A stretch of DNA of 64,000 nucleotides from Symbiobacterium thermophilum IAM 14863 (GTDB lineage Bacteria > Bacillota > Sulfobacillia > Symbiobacteriales > Symbiobacteriaceae), in contig NC_006177.1 of NCBI RefSeq assembly GCF_000009905.1, forward strand, positions 3,172,595-3,236,594, given 5' to 3'. The position numbers and the translations under genes are program-made. Position 1 is the stretch's first letter, and every line of letters starts with the position of its first letter. Below, piece after piece: positions 1 through 7,964 of the stretch. The notes under the pieces were generated by a model that saw only the letters and a list, made by a program, of their open reading frames with translations, ran no database searches and had not been told where the DNA came from.

Positions 1-474
1 GAGGAGCACGTGGCCAACCCCTTCGCGGTGCCGTACGTGGCCCAGGTCAAGGAGCTGGCCGACCGGGAGGGCAGCGAGGTGGTGCCGATCTCCGCCAGGA
101 TCGAGTCCGAGCTGGCGGAGATGGACGACGAAGAGCGCGCGGCCTTCCTGGCCGACCTGGGGCTGGCGGAGTCCGGCCTGGACCGGGTGATCCGGCACGG
201 CTACCACCTGCTCAACCTGATTTCCTTCCTGACCGCGGGCGAGACCGAGGCGCGGGCCTGGACGATCCGGCGGGGCACCAAGGCGCCGCAGGCGGCGGGC
301 GTCATCCATTCCGACATGGAGCGGGGGTTCATCCGCGCCGAGGTGGTCTCCTACGACGACCTGGTGACCGCGGGCTCCATGGCCGCCGCCCGGGAGGCGG
401 GAAAGGTCCGGCTGGAAGGCAAGGACTACGTGATGCAGGACGGTGACGTCGTCACCTTCCGGTTTAACGTGTAG
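1..474 (+). CDS. ychF: Redox-regulated ATPase YchF, C-terminal part (5' cut by window)
   Basis: This is the C-terminal 157 residues of the Obg-related P-loop ATPase YchF/OLA1, a ribosome-associated ATPase. The frame is open from base 1, so the real start lies upstream. The GTG at base 10 is internal to the family's conserved ANPFAVPYV segment. Visible features are a short helical part with VPISARIESEL, then the TGS domain with the strongly conserved SFLTAGETEARAWTI stretch and the terminal DGDVVTFRFNV. Nothing of the nucleotide-binding motifs is inside the window. A strong hairpin follows 45 bases after the stop. Confidence 0.95.
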   Translation, partial: EEHVANPFAVPYVAQVKELADREGSEVVPISARIESELAEMDDEERAAFLADLGLAESGLDRVIRHGYHLLNLISFLTAGETEARAWTIRRGTKAPQAAGVIHSDMERGFIRAEVVSYDDLVTAGSMAAAREAGKVRLEGKDYVMQDGDVVTFRFNV

Positions 475-519
475 CCCTACAGGCTGCCTGGTGTCCACAT
501 CGAAAAGGGCGCGTAGGAA

Positions 520-561
520 GGGGCTGCCCCGAGGTCGACCCTGTCGACCCGGGGCAGCCCC
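520..561. terminator. Long GC-rich hairpin between convergent genes
   Basis: A near-perfect inverted repeat has arms GGGGCTGCCCCG and CGGGGCAGCCCC, extended by GGTCGAC/GTCGACC. It lies between the ends of ychF (plus) and the lipoprotein-like gene (minus). No U-run follows directly on either strand, so the terminator call rests on stem strength and position. It could serve both genes. Confidence 0.6.
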
Positions 562-574
562 GAGCGCGTCTCGT

Positions 575-1582
575 TCACGACATCGGCCGCCGGACCGCCC
601 TCCAGAGGCCGAGCTGTCCGAGGTCGGGCCGCCAGTCCACCGCATAGGTATAACCGGCATCCGACAAGTCGACGCGCCGGCCGTCCACGGCTGCTTCGAG
701 GTCGGTCCCCTGAACGTAAGACCGGCCCTCGATCTCCGCCACCGAAAGCGGTTCGGTGCGGGTGCCGCCGGCCAGCACCAGGGAGACGGAGCCGTCCTCC
801 TGCCAGGCGATCTCGCCCAGGACGGCGAGCGCCTCCACCGAGACCCGGTAGCCCCCGGCCCCATCGGCCAGCACGGCCGCCGGCAGGTCCAGCAGGGCAG
901 GGGCGGCCGCATCCTCGGGGCCGGCGCCGTACCAGACCGCCACGGCCAGGTCCGGTGCGCCGGCCGCAGCGTGGGCGTAACCGGTCACCAGCGGCTCACC
1001 GCCCTCCAGGTAACTGACCAGCACCTCATCATCGCCCTCCAGCGCCAGCCGCCCGGCGCTGTCCCTGCGGATCACCTGGACCTGGAAGGAAAAGGCCTCA
1101 TCCGTCTCCTGCGTGTCGACCAGCCGCACCCACACCTGCTCGGCATCCGCCGGGCGGAACGGGGCCAGCTGTTCCTGCAGGGCCGGGGCGACGGCGAGCG
1201 GCACCGTCAGTTCGGCGCCATGCACCCAGAGCGCAGCGCGCTGGGCCGCCTCCCAGGCGGAGATCCCCCCGACCTCGGCCCGCAGGTCGGCGGGCAGATC
1301 GGACAGCGCCGGCGCCGGGACGCGGAGCGAGAAGCTGCCGTCGTCCGTGACACGGTCCGGAACGGGGGCCGCGGCGGGTGTGTCGTCGGGGGAGACGTGT
1401 CCGCCGTCGGTGGCGGGACCGGGCGATCCGGTCTCAACGGAGCCCGCGGAACCGGGCGCCGCGTCGCCGGCCTGCTCGGCGGCGACCGGCGGATCGCCGG
1501 GCCCGGGCGATGAGGCAGGGCTGCCGGTTCATCCGGCCAGCAGGGCCGCCGCGGCGGCGAGGGCCATCCATCTTCTGTTCAC
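575..1582 (-). pseudogene. Putative lipoprotein with in-frame UGA at the lipobox cysteine
   Basis: A GTG start at 1582 is preceded by a strong ribosome site (GAGGTGA). It encodes MNRRWMALAAAAALLAG, a classic lipoprotein signal sequence. The next codon, at 1531-1529, is TGA, exactly where the lipobox (LLAG-C) needs cysteine. The same frame stays open for another 317 codons to the stop at 575. After the TGA comes a Gly/Pro/Ser/Asp-rich linker and then a soluble domain ending in ...LGLWRAVRRPMS. I do not recognise the mature domain; its tail, with paired short beta-like segments, could be a copper-amine-oxidase-like or GerMN-like fold, but this is not supported. With conventional decoding the product ends after 17 residues, or translation restarts internally (ATG at 1225). 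Possible causes are a one-base TGC/TGT-to-TGA mutation, a sequencing error or recoding. Confidence 0.75.
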
Positions 1583-1714
1583 GCGAGGTCACCTCAAAGG
1601 TTGATTATTTGGTTCGTTGATGATCTGTGTTCAGTATACATGACCTCGCGGCCGCGGCGGGGATCCGGGCCGAGCTTGCGCCCGTCCAAATGCTGGTAAC
1701 CGGTGAAGCCGCCC

Positions 1715-2245
1715 TCAGGCCTGCCTGGCGGCCTCCAGGTGCAGTTCGATCTTCACCTCTTCACCCACCAGGACGCCGCCGGTCTCCAGCACCGCGTTCC
1801 AGGTGAGCCCGAAGTCCTTGCGGTTGATCTTGCCGGTGGCCGAGAAGCCGATCTTCTCGTTCCCCCACGGGTCCTTGCCCACGCCGGCAAACTCGAGGTC
1901 GAAGGTCACCGGCTTGGTGACGCCGCGGATGGTCAGGTCGCCGGTCAGCTTGTAGCCGTCGCCGGCGCGCTCCACCTTCGTGCTCTTGAAGGTCAGAGTC
2001 GGATAGTTCTGGGCATCGAAGAAGTCGGCCGAACGCAGATGGTCGTCGCGGGCGGAGTCGGCGGTGTTGATGGATGCGACCGGGACGCTGCCCTCGAAGT
2101 ATGCACCGGTGATATCCGCGGGATCGACCTCAATGCGGCCCTCCACCTGCGTGAAGCGGCCCTTCACCGTCGCGATCATCATGTGCCGCACGGCGAACTC
2201 AACCAGGCTGTGCGAATTGTCCACTACCCATACGCTCTTGGCCAT
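1715..2245 (-). CDS. YceI family protein
   Basis: This 176-residue protein has the complete YceI-like beta-barrel (lipocalin-like, isoprenoid-binding in characterised members). It opens with WVVDNSHSLVEFAVRHMMI, contains the ADFFDAQNYPTLTFKST block and ends with VGEEVKIELHLEA. There is no signal peptide, so it is probably cytoplasmic, unlike periplasmic Gram-negative YceI. The start ATG has a GGGAGGAGG site 6-7 bases upstream. It is divergent from the FAH-family gene with a 188-bp shared intergenic region. The natural ligand is unknown. Confidence 0.9.
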   Translation of the reverse strand: MAKSVWVVDNSHSLVEFAVRHMMIATVKGRFTQVEGRIEVDPADITGAYFEGSVPVASINTADSARDDHLRSADFFDAQNYPTLTFKSTKVERAGDGYKLTGDLTIRGVTKPVTFDLEFAGVGKDPWGNEKIGFSATGKINRKDFGLTWNAVLETGGVLVGEEVKIELHLEAARQA

Positions 2246-2433
2246 AAGCTTCCTCCTCCCGTGTGTTCGGCCGGGGTAGGCCCGTGCCTTCTATATCGTT
2301 AGTTGGTGTCAAACCGTAAGTAGGTACGGGCAGATGACCGGGGCCGGGCAGAGGATTTGTGCGCGGCGCGCAGAAGAACCGGGAGGGGATCCGCAACGAC
2401 CCGCATTCCTGCCAGGAGAGGAGCTCGGTGTCC

Positions 2434-3198
2434 ATGCGCTACGTTCGCTTTCTGACTGAGGATGCCCCGCCCCGCTGGGGCCGCCAGGAGGGGGACGTGG
2501 TCCACGAGCTGGACGGCGCCCCGTACGAAGGCGGCCAACCCACCGGCCGGACGGTGCCGCTGCAGGCGGTGCAGCTCCTGGCGCCGGTGACGCCCTCCAA
2601 GATCGTCTGCATCGGCCGCAACTACCGCGACCATGCTGCGGAGCTGGGAAACGCCGCCCCGGAGCGGCCGATGTTCTTCCTGAAGGCGCCCTCGGCGCTC
2701 ATCGGACCCGGGGAGGCCATCCGGCTGCCGGATCCGGACGCCACCGTGCACTGGGAGGCCGAGCTGGCCGTGGTGATCGGCCGGCGGATGAAGGACGTCG
2801 CCCCGGCAGACGCCCTTTCCTATGTATTCGGCTACACCATCGCCAACGACGTCTCCCACCGGGACGCGCAGAAGGCGGACGGCGCGTTCGGCTTCGGCCG
2901 GGGCAAGTCGTACGACACCTTCTGCCCCTGCGGACCGGCGGTGGTGACCGAGGGGATCGACCCGGCCGACGCGCTCATCACCCTCACCTGCAACGAGGAG
3001 GTGCGCCAGTCCGACTCCACCGGGCTGATGATCCACCCGGTGCCGGAGCTGCTCAGCTACCTGTCGCAGATCATGACGCTGATGCCCGGCGACCTGGTGC
3101 TCACCGGCACGCCCAAGGGCGTCGGCGCCATGAAGCCCGGCGACCTGATCGAGATCCACATCCCCGGCATCGGCACCCTGGCCAACCCGGTCGTCTGA
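2434..3198 (+). CDS. Fumarylacetoacetate hydrolase family protein
   Basis: This 254-residue enzyme belongs to the FAH superfamily: metal-dependent hydrolases, decarboxylases or isomerases acting on beta-diketone or 2-oxo-diacid substrates in aromatic catabolism, or oxaloacetate tautomerase/decarboxylase. Diagnostic segments are KIVCIGRNYRDHAAELG, FLKAPSALIGPG, the metal-ligand motif HWEAELAVVIG, and NDVSHRDAQ with the DTFCPCGPAVV stretch. The ATG at 2434 is preferred (AGGAGAGGAG about 10 bases upstream); a GTG two codons earlier is possible. The substrate cannot be read from sequence, and there is no pathway context beside it. Confidence 0.9.
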   Translation: MRYVRFLTEDAPPRWGRQEGDVVHELDGAPYEGGQPTGRTVPLQAVQLLAPVTPSKIVCIGRNYRDHAAELGNAAPERPMFFLKAPSALIGPGEAIRLPDPDATVHWEAELAVVIGRRMKDVAPADALSYVFGYTIANDVSHRDAQKADGAFGFGRGKSYDTFCPCGPAVVTEGIDPADALITLTCNEEVRQSDSTGLMIHPVPELLSYLSQIMTLMPGDLVLTGTPKGVGAMKPGDLIEIHIPGIGTLANPVV

Positions 3199-3281
3199 AG
3201 CCATGCGTCGGGTGCCGCCCACACCCCTCAGGCGGGTCGCCCCATAGAATGGGCTAGACCCCCGAGGAAGGTGTGACGCCG

Positions 3282-3782
3282 ATGTCCCATTTCTATCCAC
3301 CGCCGATGCGCGGCCCCGCGTGGTATCCCCCGGCCGGGTTCGGCGCACCGGCCTGGTACCCGTACACGGCGGCATACGCCCTGTACCCGCCTGCGGCCAT
3401 GGCGCCCGCCGGCTGGTACGCCGTGGCCGACCGGCCCCCTGCGCCTGACCCTGCGCCGGCCGAGTGGATGGCGCTCGTCGAGCCCGCCCTGAACAGCGTG
3501 ATCCCCGCCATCCACGGCCTGCTGGAGATCTCCGGCCTACTGCTCCGCCACCTGCCCGCCGCCTTCGACATGACGGGATCCGGGCCCGAGGAGCCTGCAC
3601 GGGACGATCCCCTGACCATGCGCACGGGGCTTGGGCACATAGGGCTGTTCGGCCCGGCCGAACCGGACGTGATCGATATCGAGGCCGCCCGTTCCGACGC
3701 GGCGCTGCCGCCGCCGGAAGGCAACGGTCGCGACGGCGCCGGCGCCGCTGACCTGAGCGGAGACCAGACCGAGCAGGCATGA
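3282..3782 (+). CDS. Hypothetical Tyr/Pro-rich protein
   Basis: This 166-residue protein is of unrecognised family. The first 50 residues are rich in Pro, Tyr, Trp and Ala (repeated PAWYP-like pieces). A predicted amphipathic segment (residues about 60-95, ...LNSVIPAIHGLLEISGLLLRHLP) follows, then an acidic, disordered tail. The ATG at 3282 is about 10 bases after GAGGAAGG; a GTG at 3273 is too close to it. The composition resembles spore-coat or surface-associated proteins of spore formers, but that is a guess. The stop codon overlaps by one base the 3' exon of the group II intron on the other strand. Confidence 0.7.
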   Translation: MSHFYPPPMRGPAWYPPAGFGAPAWYPYTAAYALYPPAAMAPAGWYAVADRPPAPDPAPAEWMALVEPALNSVIPAIHGLLEISGLLLRHLPAAFDMTGSGPEEPARDDPLTMRTGLGHIGLFGPAEPDVIDIEAARSDAALPPPEGNGRDGAGAADLSGDQTEQA

Positions 3783-5662
3783 ATCGAGTAGGAGGGGGCG
3801 GCTAGCCCCCGTCCTCTCACACCACCGGACATGCGGGTCCGCATCCGGCGGTTCGCCAGGATTGACGAGTCGCTTCATAGCATTCGGTCAGGCTTATCAG
3901 CCCCTGGGCACGCCAGTAGGCGTCGCCCAGGGCGCTGTTTAGTGGGCCACCTGCCATCCGCCACGGGCCTTTGCGGCTGTTGGCGAGTTGGTGGACTACC
4001 CATTCGGGCAAACCGAGGGCGCGCAACTCCCGAAAGCGCGTGCGTACACGCTTCCACTGCTTCCATACGCATGCTCGCAGCCGACGCTTCAGCCATCCTT
4101 CGAGTCTTTCAAAGGCTGACCTGGCATCGGAGAGCGCATAGTACCCAACCCAGCCCCGCAAGTAAGCATTCAGGCGCCGGATTCGGTCCTCCATGCTCTG
4201 GCTGCGGTTGCGGTCCGTCAGCGTGCGGAGCTTGTCCTTCACGCGCTTCAGGCTCTTCGGGGCCAGCCGGATGCGCACTCCCCGGTGCTTGTAGAAACTA
4301 AACCCGAGGAACTGCCGCTTCCACGGCCGGTCCACTGCGCTCTTCTCCTCGTTGACCTTCAGCCGTAACCGCTCCTGCAGGAAGTGGCGCACGCTCCTGT
4401 AGACCCGTTCTCCCGCCCGCTTGCTGCGGACGTAGATGTTGCAGTCATCGGCGTACCGGACGAAGTGGTGCCCGCGGCGCTCCAGCTCCTTGTCGAGGTC
4501 ATCCAGCAGGATGTTCGCCAGCAGCGGGCTCAGCGGACCGCCCTGCGGCGTCCCTTCCTCCGTCGCCACGACTACCCCGTTCAGCATGACCCCAGCCTGT
4601 AAGTACCGCCGGATCAGCCGCAGCACACGCTTATCCGTTACCCGCCGCGCCACGCGGGCCATCAGCACGTCGTGGTTGACCCGGTCGAAGAACTTCTCCA
4701 GGTCCATGTCCACGACCCAGTCGTACCCTTCCTCCACGTACTGACGTGCCTTCCTGACCGCATCATGACCCCGCCGCCCCGGCCGAAAGCCGTAGCTGGA
4801 TTCGGAGAATGTCGGGTCAAAGATCGGCGTCAGTACTTGCAGGAGTGCCTGTTGGATCAGGCGGTCCATCACGGTGGGAATCCCCAGCATCCGCTTGCCG
4901 CCGCCCGGTTTCGGGATTTCGACCCGGCGGACTGGCTGCGGTCTGTAGGTCCCCTGGAGCAGTCCCTCACGGATGCGGCTCCACTCCACGCGAATCTGGT
5001 CCCGCAGCCGTTCGGTGGGGACACCGTCCACGCCGGGAGCGCCTCCGTTCCGCTCCACCCGTTTCAGGGCGGCCAGCATGTTCTCCCTGGCCACCACCTG
5101 CTCCATCAGGTTGCTGTGCTCCCCGCGGGGTAACGTTCCGTCTTGTGCCGGCTGCCCACTCCGCCCTCTCGCCGTCCCTTGCGGCTTCACCGCTACCTCC
5201 GGCGAGCAGGTCCCGTTCGGGGTCTTCTGCGTTTGTCGCGGGCTGCTCGAACGCAACGGGTTCACCCCTTTCCTGACGTTCGGCCCTTCCCGGTTGGGGC
5301 GTCCCCCTGCCGGTACTATGGCCTTTGCTGACTTCTGCCGGTTCAGCTGCGTCTCCCGACGCAGGTTACCAGCGTTGCTGGCGTTCCCGGCAGATCTCCC
5401 CGGGTAAGAACGCTGACCTTCACCCCGCACCCGCCCCATCTACCGCACCGCCCTTTGGCAGCTTCGGGTTTTGCTGTGTTCGGCCAGCTCACCCGAGCGG
5501 CACAGCCTCCTATGGGGTTCGTGTTCCTCGGGTCGTGGCTTTGCCTCGGGCTTCCTTCAGATTCCGCCTCACGACGGACACCCTTGCCTTTGGCTAACGG
5601 GCTGGTGCTGCCTCGCCCGTAGCGGACTTTCACCGCCAAGTCAGCGCCCATGCCGGGCACAC
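3783..5662 (-). mobile_element. Group II intron, complete, inserted after a terminator
   Basis: The 5' end reads GTGTGCCCGGC at 5662, directly after the T-run of the terminator at 5665-5697. Known domain I pieces follow (GGCGGTGAAAGTCCGC, then GGCAAGGGTGTCC). At the 3' end, domain V (about 3852-3820, a GCCGGATGCGG/CCGCATGTCCGG hairpin) is followed by a domain VI hairpin with GAGAGGA opposite TCCT-A-CTC. The bulged A at 3789 is the expected branch point, six bases before the AT intron end at 3783. Total length is 1880 bp with one maturase ORF. Placement right after an intrinsic terminator and the absence of an HNH endonuclease domain are hallmarks of bacterial class C (IIC) introns. The exact ends are inferred from motif position. 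Confidence 0.85.
3817..5106 (-). CDS. ltrA: Group II intron reverse transcriptase/maturase
   Basis: This 429-residue intron-encoded protein starts at the ATG before EQVVARENMLAALKRV. RT blocks are in order: the N-terminal GAPGVDGVP, PKPGGGKRMLGIPTVMDRLIQQAL, SYGFRPGRRGHDAV, DMDLEKFFDRVNHD, GTPQGGPLSPLLANI, and the catalytic FVRYADD (residues about 230-236). The thumb/X (maturase) domain is a GIIM-type region with LNAYLRGWVGYY. No C-terminal HNH endonuclease is present, so mobility should use existing nicks or replication forks. It assists splicing of its own RNA and reverse transcription into target DNA. The frame is open upstream to 5439, but those codons lie in the folded 5' intron RNA and look non-coding. 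No frameshift is seen, so the intron may be active. Confidence 0.93.
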   Translation of the reverse strand: MEQVVARENMLAALKRVERNGGAPGVDGVPTERLRDQIRVEWSRIREGLLQGTYRPQPVRRVEIPKPGGGKRMLGIPTVMDRLIQQALLQVLTPIFDPTFSESSYGFRPGRRGHDAVRKARQYVEEGYDWVVDMDLEKFFDRVNHDVLMARVARRVTDKRVLRLIRRYLQAGVMLNGVVVATEEGTPQGGPLSPLLANILLDDLDKELERRGHHFVRYADDCNIYVRSKRAGERVYRSVRHFLQERLRLKVNEEKSAVDRPWKRQFLGFSFYKHRGVRIRLAPKSLKRVKDKLRTLTDRNRSQSMEDRIRRLNAYLRGWVGYYALSDARSAFERLEGWLKRRLRACVWKQWKRVRTRFRELRALGLPEWVVHQLANSRKGPWRMAGGPLNSALGDAYWRAQGLISLTECYEATRQSWRTAGCGPACPVV

Positions 5663-5697
5663 GGAAAAGGGCCTGCCCCCTGTGGGGCAGGCCCTTT
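5663..5697 (-). terminator. Intrinsic terminator of the M29 operon, intron insertion point
   Basis: A fourteen-base stem (AAAGGGCCTGCCCC pairing with GGGGCAGGCCCTTT) on the minus strand ends in TTTT and CC just before the intron's first base. It ends the aminopeptidase transcript, and its lower stem and T-run form the 5' exon of the group II intron. Confidence 0.88.
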
Positions 5698-5705
5698 GGC
5701 TTTCG

Positions 5706-6632
5706 TCACAGGAAACGCACGTCAGCGGCAGCGATGACGCAGTCGTAGTGGGTGGAAGCGGGGTTCCTTCCGCCGAAGGCCAGGTTGCCGCCCAAAGCGA
5801 CATGGGCCGTCCCCAGGGCCTTCTCGGCCACGGCGACGCGGCCGCACGGCCGCACGTGGGGATTGGTTCCCAGCCCCAGCTCGCCGACGGTCCACGCCCA
5901 CGGGTCGTTTCCCAGCCGCCTGCGCAGCTCCGCCGCGGCCTCCCCGCCCGTCACCTCCGCCACGCGGCCCCGCCGGAACCGGAGGGCGACCGGCCGGTCC
6001 AGCGGGATGTCGCCCAGTGCGACGTCCACCACCAGCAGGCCCTCCGCCCCGGTCTCGTCGGGAGCGACGTAGGCCTCGCCGGCCGGCAGGTTGCCGAAGT
6101 CCCCGGGCTGCCTGACCCAGCCGGTATCGGCGTGGACGGGCCGGCCTGCGAAGGTGAGCTGAAGGTCCGTGCCCCCCGGGGCGGTGAGCCGCACGCCTGC
6201 CGCGGCCCGGAGGCGCGCGGCGAGGGCCCGGGCACGGGCGGCGGCCTCGGCCAGACCAGGGGCCAGCGCGGTCTCCAGGACCGACACGTCCACCTGGGCC
6301 ATCGACACCCAGCGGCCGCGCCGCGCCCGGTGGAAGGCGTCCAGCGCGGCCCGCATCAGCGCGTCCTCCGCGGCGAGCCTGAGGGCCGCCCGCAGCGAGA
6401 CGATTGCGTCCGCCGATCTCACCGCGTCCGTGATCCACCGGGGAACGACCTGCAGCCGATCAGGGTCGGGCAGGAGATGCGCCTTCACCTCGGCCGCCCC
6501 CAGCGCCCGGGCCGCCTCGTCCAGCGCCGCGGCGGCCGGCGCCAGCGGCCTGTCCGCCAGAACCAGCACCCGCTCGCCCGGCCGCAGGCCCAGGCTGTCC
6601 TGCAACACCGTGCCCGCCCACCGGGGGACCAT
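5706..6632 (-). CDS. M29-type aminopeptidase family protein
   Basis: This 308-residue metalloenzyme of the thermophilic aminopeptidase (M29, AmpS/PepS) or related 2,5-dihydroxypyridine-dioxygenase-like fold has the conserved C-terminal metal-site pattern: NLPAGEAYVAP (Glu), then VAVAEKALGTAHVALGGN (Glu, His), then NPASTHYDCVI (His, Asp). The N-terminal third (GERVLVLAD..., DAIVSLRA) matches the small domain. It is shorter than classic M29 enzymes (about 410 residues), so substrate and activity may differ. It is translated together with the upstream gene: that stop and this ATG lie within seven bases (TGAGATG). It is last in a three-gene minus-strand operon and ends at a strong terminator. Confidence 0.8.
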   Translation of the reverse strand: MVPRWAGTVLQDSLGLRPGERVLVLADRPLAPAAAALDEAARALGAAEVKAHLLPDPDRLQVVPRWITDAVRSADAIVSLRAALRLAAEDALMRAALDAFHRARRGRWVSMAQVDVSVLETALAPGLAEAAARARALAARLRAAAGVRLTAPGGTDLQLTFAGRPVHADTGWVRQPGDFGNLPAGEAYVAPDETGAEGLLVVDVALGDIPLDRPVALRFRRGRVAEVTGGEAAAELRRRLGNDPWAWTVGELGLGTNPHVRPCGRVAVAEKALGTAHVALGGNLAFGGRNPASTHYDCVIAAADVRFL

Positions 6633-6633
6633 C

Positions 6634-7068
6634 TCAGGTCCAGCCCTCCGGCTTGAACTTCACCTCGGGCAGGTACACGGTCATGCCGAAGCGCAGCTCG
6701 TCAATGACCTCAGGCGTCACGGGGCCGCGCAGCTTGTCGCCCACGGGCGCCGCGGTGATGTAGACGTCCGTGGTGCCCTGCATGAAGTTGAGGATCGCGT
6801 CGCCCACGCCCTCCGGGATGGCCAGTCCCGCGCCGTGGCCGGTGGGCCAGCCGAACAGCAGCACGTGCAGCCGCTCCCCGGGGTGGTAGCCCCAGCGGTA
6901 GGTGTACTCCCGGGGCTGCGCCGCCAGGACCTGCTTGATCATCACATCCAGGGCCGGCACGCTGAAGAAGACCAGCTTGCGGCCGTCGGGGGCGATGGCG
7001 GTCCCCGCCTCCGTGGGCAGGTAGACGACGGGCTCCCCTCCGCCTGCGAACAACTCCTGTCCTTCCAC
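6634..7068 (-). CDS. Conserved hypothetical protein in M29 operon
   Basis: This 144-residue soluble protein has no signal peptide or membrane segment and is not recognised. It has alternating strands with aromatic-rich motifs (EYTYRWGYHPGERLHVLLFGWPTGHG) and a C-terminal MTVYLPEVKFKPEG. It is translationally coupled to the M29-type peptidase downstream, suggesting a linked function, perhaps a partner or substrate-processing factor. The start ATG at 7068 follows a GGAGAAAGAAGG-like site. No function is assigned. Confidence 0.75.
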   Translation of the reverse strand: MEGQELFAGGGEPVVYLPTEAGTAIAPDGRKLVFFSVPALDVMIKQVLAAQPREYTYRWGYHPGERLHVLLFGWPTGHGAGLAIPEGVGDAILNFMQGTTDVYITAAPVGDKLRGPVTPEVIDELRFGMTVYLPEVKFKPEGWT

Positions 7069-7107
7069 GGGTCAACCTTCTTTCTCCGTTGTGGCACGCC
7101 CTGAGGC

Positions 7108-7233
7108 CTAAGGCTTCAGGAACGTCTCGGGCTCCCCCGAGAACCCGGCCAGGTAGCCCACCAGCCACACCCCGGCAAACAAGGCGACCATGGCCACCGC
7201 CGTGATGACGGCGGGGTTGAACCGTGCCCGCAT
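7108..7233 (-). CDS. Small single-pass membrane protein (41 aa)
   Basis: This 41-codon ORF starts with ATG at 7233, 7-8 bases after AGGGGAGGTC. It has a short basic N-terminus (MRARFN), one hydrophobic helix (residues about 8-30) and a polar tail GEPETFLKP. It is too short for ordinary gene finding, but the ribosome site, the membrane-helix pattern and its place 39 bases before the two-gene M29 operon support it. The function is unknown; it may be a membrane anchor or partner for the downstream pair. Confidence 0.6.
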   Translation of the reverse strand: MRARFNPAVITAVAMVALFAGVWLVGYLAGFSGEPETFLKP

Positions 7234-7323
7234 CCCCAGCCGACCTCCCCTGAGATACGCATGTCACATCCCAACCTTCATTATGACGTACCGGGGAGCG
7301 GCGGGGAAGCGGGCGCGCCGCCG

Positions 7324-7881
7324 CTAATGCGCGGAGCCCACCTGCGCCGGCAGCGCCCGGTCAAGGGCCGGGAGCAGGACCATCAGCAGCACCGCGCTCA
7401 GCACAGCCTCGGGCAGCAGGTACGAGCCGTTGTAGATCAGGGAGTACACCAGCGGGCTCTGCCCCTCGGGCGCGAACTGGCCGAAGAAGACCACGCCGGC
7501 GATGACGTGCGCGGCGAACCGGCCGGCGATGGCCAGGCTGCCCAGCCAGGCGGCCGCCCAGCGGGCGTGGCCGCGGGCGAGCCCGGCGAGGCCCAGCAGG
7601 CCAAAGGCGATCGGGTAGTCCAGCAGCACCTGCACCGGATGGTAGAAGTACGGGTCGAGCCAGAACTGCAGCAGCCCGTCCAGCACTCCTGCGAGGATAC
7701 CCCAGCCGGGACCGTGGCGCAGACCCACCAGCAGGATCGGCACCATGGAACCGAGCGTGACGGAGCCCCCCTGCGGCATCTCCCACACCTTCACATACGA
7801 AAGCGCCACCGCGGCCGCGATCATCATCGCGGTCTCGACCAGGCGCCGGAGACGAACCCGAGTATCGGACATGACGGACAC
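7324..7881 (-). CDS. thiT: Energy-coupled thiamine transporter ThiT
   Basis: This 185-residue integral membrane S-component of the ECF-type vitamin transporters binds thiamine and uses the shared EcfAA'T energising module encoded elsewhere. Six hydrophobic helices are visible. Family signatures include LSYVKVWEMPQGGSVTLGSMVPI (residues about 27-50), HGPGWGILAGVLDGLLQ, DYPIAFGLLGLAG, and the C-terminal IYNGSYLLPEAVLSAV. The start at 7881 follows a GGAGGTG site. It is preceded by a TPP riboswitch and an attenuator terminator, so thiamine pyrophosphate should repress it. Confidence 0.95.
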   Translation of the reverse strand: MSVMSDTRVRLRRLVETAMMIAAAVALSYVKVWEMPQGGSVTLGSMVPILLVGLRHGPGWGILAGVLDGLLQFWLDPYFYHPVQVLLDYPIAFGLLGLAGLARGHARWAAAWLGSLAIAGRFAAHVIAGVVFFGQFAPEGQSPLVYSLIYNGSYLLPEAVLSAVLLMVLLPALDRALPAQVGSAH

Positions 7882-7918
7882 CTCCGCGCAGAATCGTAGT
7901 CACCATCGCGTGGCACGA

Positions 7919-7946
7919 GAAAACCGCAGCCCCAGCGAGCTGCGGT
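7919..7946 (-). terminator. Riboswitch-controlled attenuator terminator of thiT
   Basis: An eight-base stem ACCGCAGC/GCTGCGGT with an 8-base loop is followed at once by TTTTCTC on the minus strand. It sits between the TPP aptamer and thiT, the standard layout for TPP-induced premature termination. Confidence 0.85.
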
Positions 7947-7964
7947 ACACGAAGTGTCCGCGAG

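Noticed and set aside
5107-5439. Maturase N-terminal extension to 540 residues
   Set aside because: These codons coincide with folded intron RNA domains and do not resemble RT proteins; family length supports the ATG at 5106.
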